A DNA stretch of 64,000 nucleotides from Gammaproteobacteria bacterium 50_400_T64 (GTDB lineage: Bacteria > Pseudomonadota > Gammaproteobacteria > Pseudomonadales > Porticoccaceae). The DNA lies in NCBI GenBank assembly GCA_002162755.1, contig MAAS01000005.1, positions 1 to 64,000 of the forward strand, read 5' to 3'. The position numbers and the translations under genes were made by a program. The notes below the pieces were generated by a model. It worked only from the letters and a program-made list of their open reading frames with translations. It ran no database searches and was not told the DNA's origin. Below, one piece after another: positions 63,613-64,000 of the stretch (positions are counted from its first letter, which is position 1; every line of letters begins with the position of its first letter).

Positions 63613-64000
63613 GAGGCCGCTCCCGCTGTTGTCTCGCTGTCTGTCGAACGAGAACTCGACGTACTATCGACAGGTGCCCCAACAGGTGCAGCGATGGGCA
63701 GCTTGATCATATCCAGCGGTGCCTGCTTTTTGGCCATGCGAATGGCACCGGCTACTGCGCGGCGATAATCCCCAGCGGCTACGGTCTGCCACTGCCTCTC
63801 GGTTTTATTCCAGACCTCGGTCAAACTTTGGTCGGACGTTTGAAACAACAGGGCAATACGCCCAACACGCAAGAACGCACCCTGACGGGCTTGCCCATCA
63901 ATCGTCAGCACGCCGTCGAACTGCTCAAGTGTCGTGCTGTATTCACTTTCAATGGCGTACAGCTCCAGCACCTGACGGGACTTTTCTGCCGCGCTGAAGC
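63609..64000 (-). CDS. DUF3450 family protein, C-terminal part (cut by window edge)
   Basis: The frame is open to the window end (FSAAEKSRQVLELYAIESEY...), so the gene continues beyond 64000 and the track's start at 63971 is internal. The visible about 130 residues have EQFDGVLTIDGQARQGAFLR and VGRIALLFQTSDQSLTEVWN, typical of the DUF3450 C-terminal half, and a Ser/Thr-rich tail. DUF3450 proteins are periplasmic coiled-coil proteins encoded first in TtpC-type TonB operons. The stop overlaps the TtpC start. Confidence 0.85.
   Translation of the reverse strand, partial: FSAAEKSRQVLELYAIESEYSTTLEQFDGVLTIDGQARQGAFLRVGRIALLFQTSDQSLTEVWNKTERQWQTVAAGDYRRAVAGAIRMAKKQAPLDMIKLPIAAPVGAPVDSTSSSRSTDSETTAGAAS

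Noticed and set aside
1-64000. CRISPR arrays, tRNA/rRNA genes, prophage or insertion sequences
   Set aside because: No regularly spaced repeats, no tRNA-like cloverleaf, no rRNA-like sequence and no transposase, integrase or phage structural gene was seen by reading.

Overview
This 64 kb window is from the chromosome of a Gram-negative gammaproteobacterium, most likely a marine member of the Cellvibrionales/Spongiibacteraceae or a relative (an inference from gene content and order; no rRNA gene or marker is present to prove it). The indications are the tolC / nudF-yqiB-cpdA-yqiA-parE-parC block, a full LPS inner-core locus (waaA, hldE, waaC, waaP, waaG, waaF), argE...argA, glnE-ilvE, a heme-c fatty acid cis/trans isomerase, a PEP-CTERM protein and a TtpC-type TonB operon. 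Coding density is high. No rRNA, tRNA, CRISPR array or intact insertion sequence was found.

Layout. 1-1284: two adjacent minus-strand acyl-CoA dehydrogenases, the first cut by the window edge. 1964-6205: cti, a decayed phospholipase D gene and a META-domain protein. 6194-14849: parC, parE, yqiA, cpdA, yqiB and nudF on the minus strand, with tolC divergent. 14788-30576: envelope and LPS genes. waaA, hldE and waaC share the region with a FAD oxidoreductase/aldo-keto reductase pair, a soluble CZB chemoreceptor and a 2OG-Fe(II) oxygenase. Then come a GT-C-like membrane protein, two extra WaaP-like kinases, a left-handed beta-helix acyltransferase, and the waaF-waaG-waaP operon behind ilvE. 30589-38420: glnE, argE and argA; argE and argA are separated by an AT-rich diguanylate cyclase and a rhodanese lipoprotein.

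38578-49776 is rich in signalling and stress genes: a cNMP-HDOD protein, a VTT-membrane/disulfide-reductase fusion paired with arsM, a DUF2235 hydrolase with a C-terminal PilZ domain, a Crp/Fnr regulator with a DUF2892 membrane protein, and a hemerythrin-REC-EAL protein with a CBS protein. The window thus holds c-di-GMP synthesis (GGDEF, with I-site), degradation (EAL) and a likely receptor (PilZ). 49990-54540: a PEP-CTERM protein, a methyltransferase, ilvD and an orphan exbD.

54541-59105 is a variable region between two convergent genes, exbD and a TPR gene. It carries an APC permease, a chimeric scar made of a TPR 3' fragment joined to an exbD 3' fragment, a ParD antitoxin with a broken ParE toxin, and two unrecognised proteins. 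The scar is best explained by a tandem duplication with breakpoints inside exbD and the TPR gene. 59106-64000 is a tight minus-strand operon: DUF3450, ExbB/TtpC, ExbB, ExbD, TonB and TPR, which energises outer-membrane transport.

The observations most worth following up are the DUF2235-PilZ fusion (a candidate c-di-GMP-controlled lipase), the exbD/TPR tandem-duplication hotspot, the apparent ATT start codon of waaF, the arsM-linked VTT-reductase fusion, and the TTACGT-N6-ACGTAA palindrome between the Crp/Fnr and DUF2892 genes.
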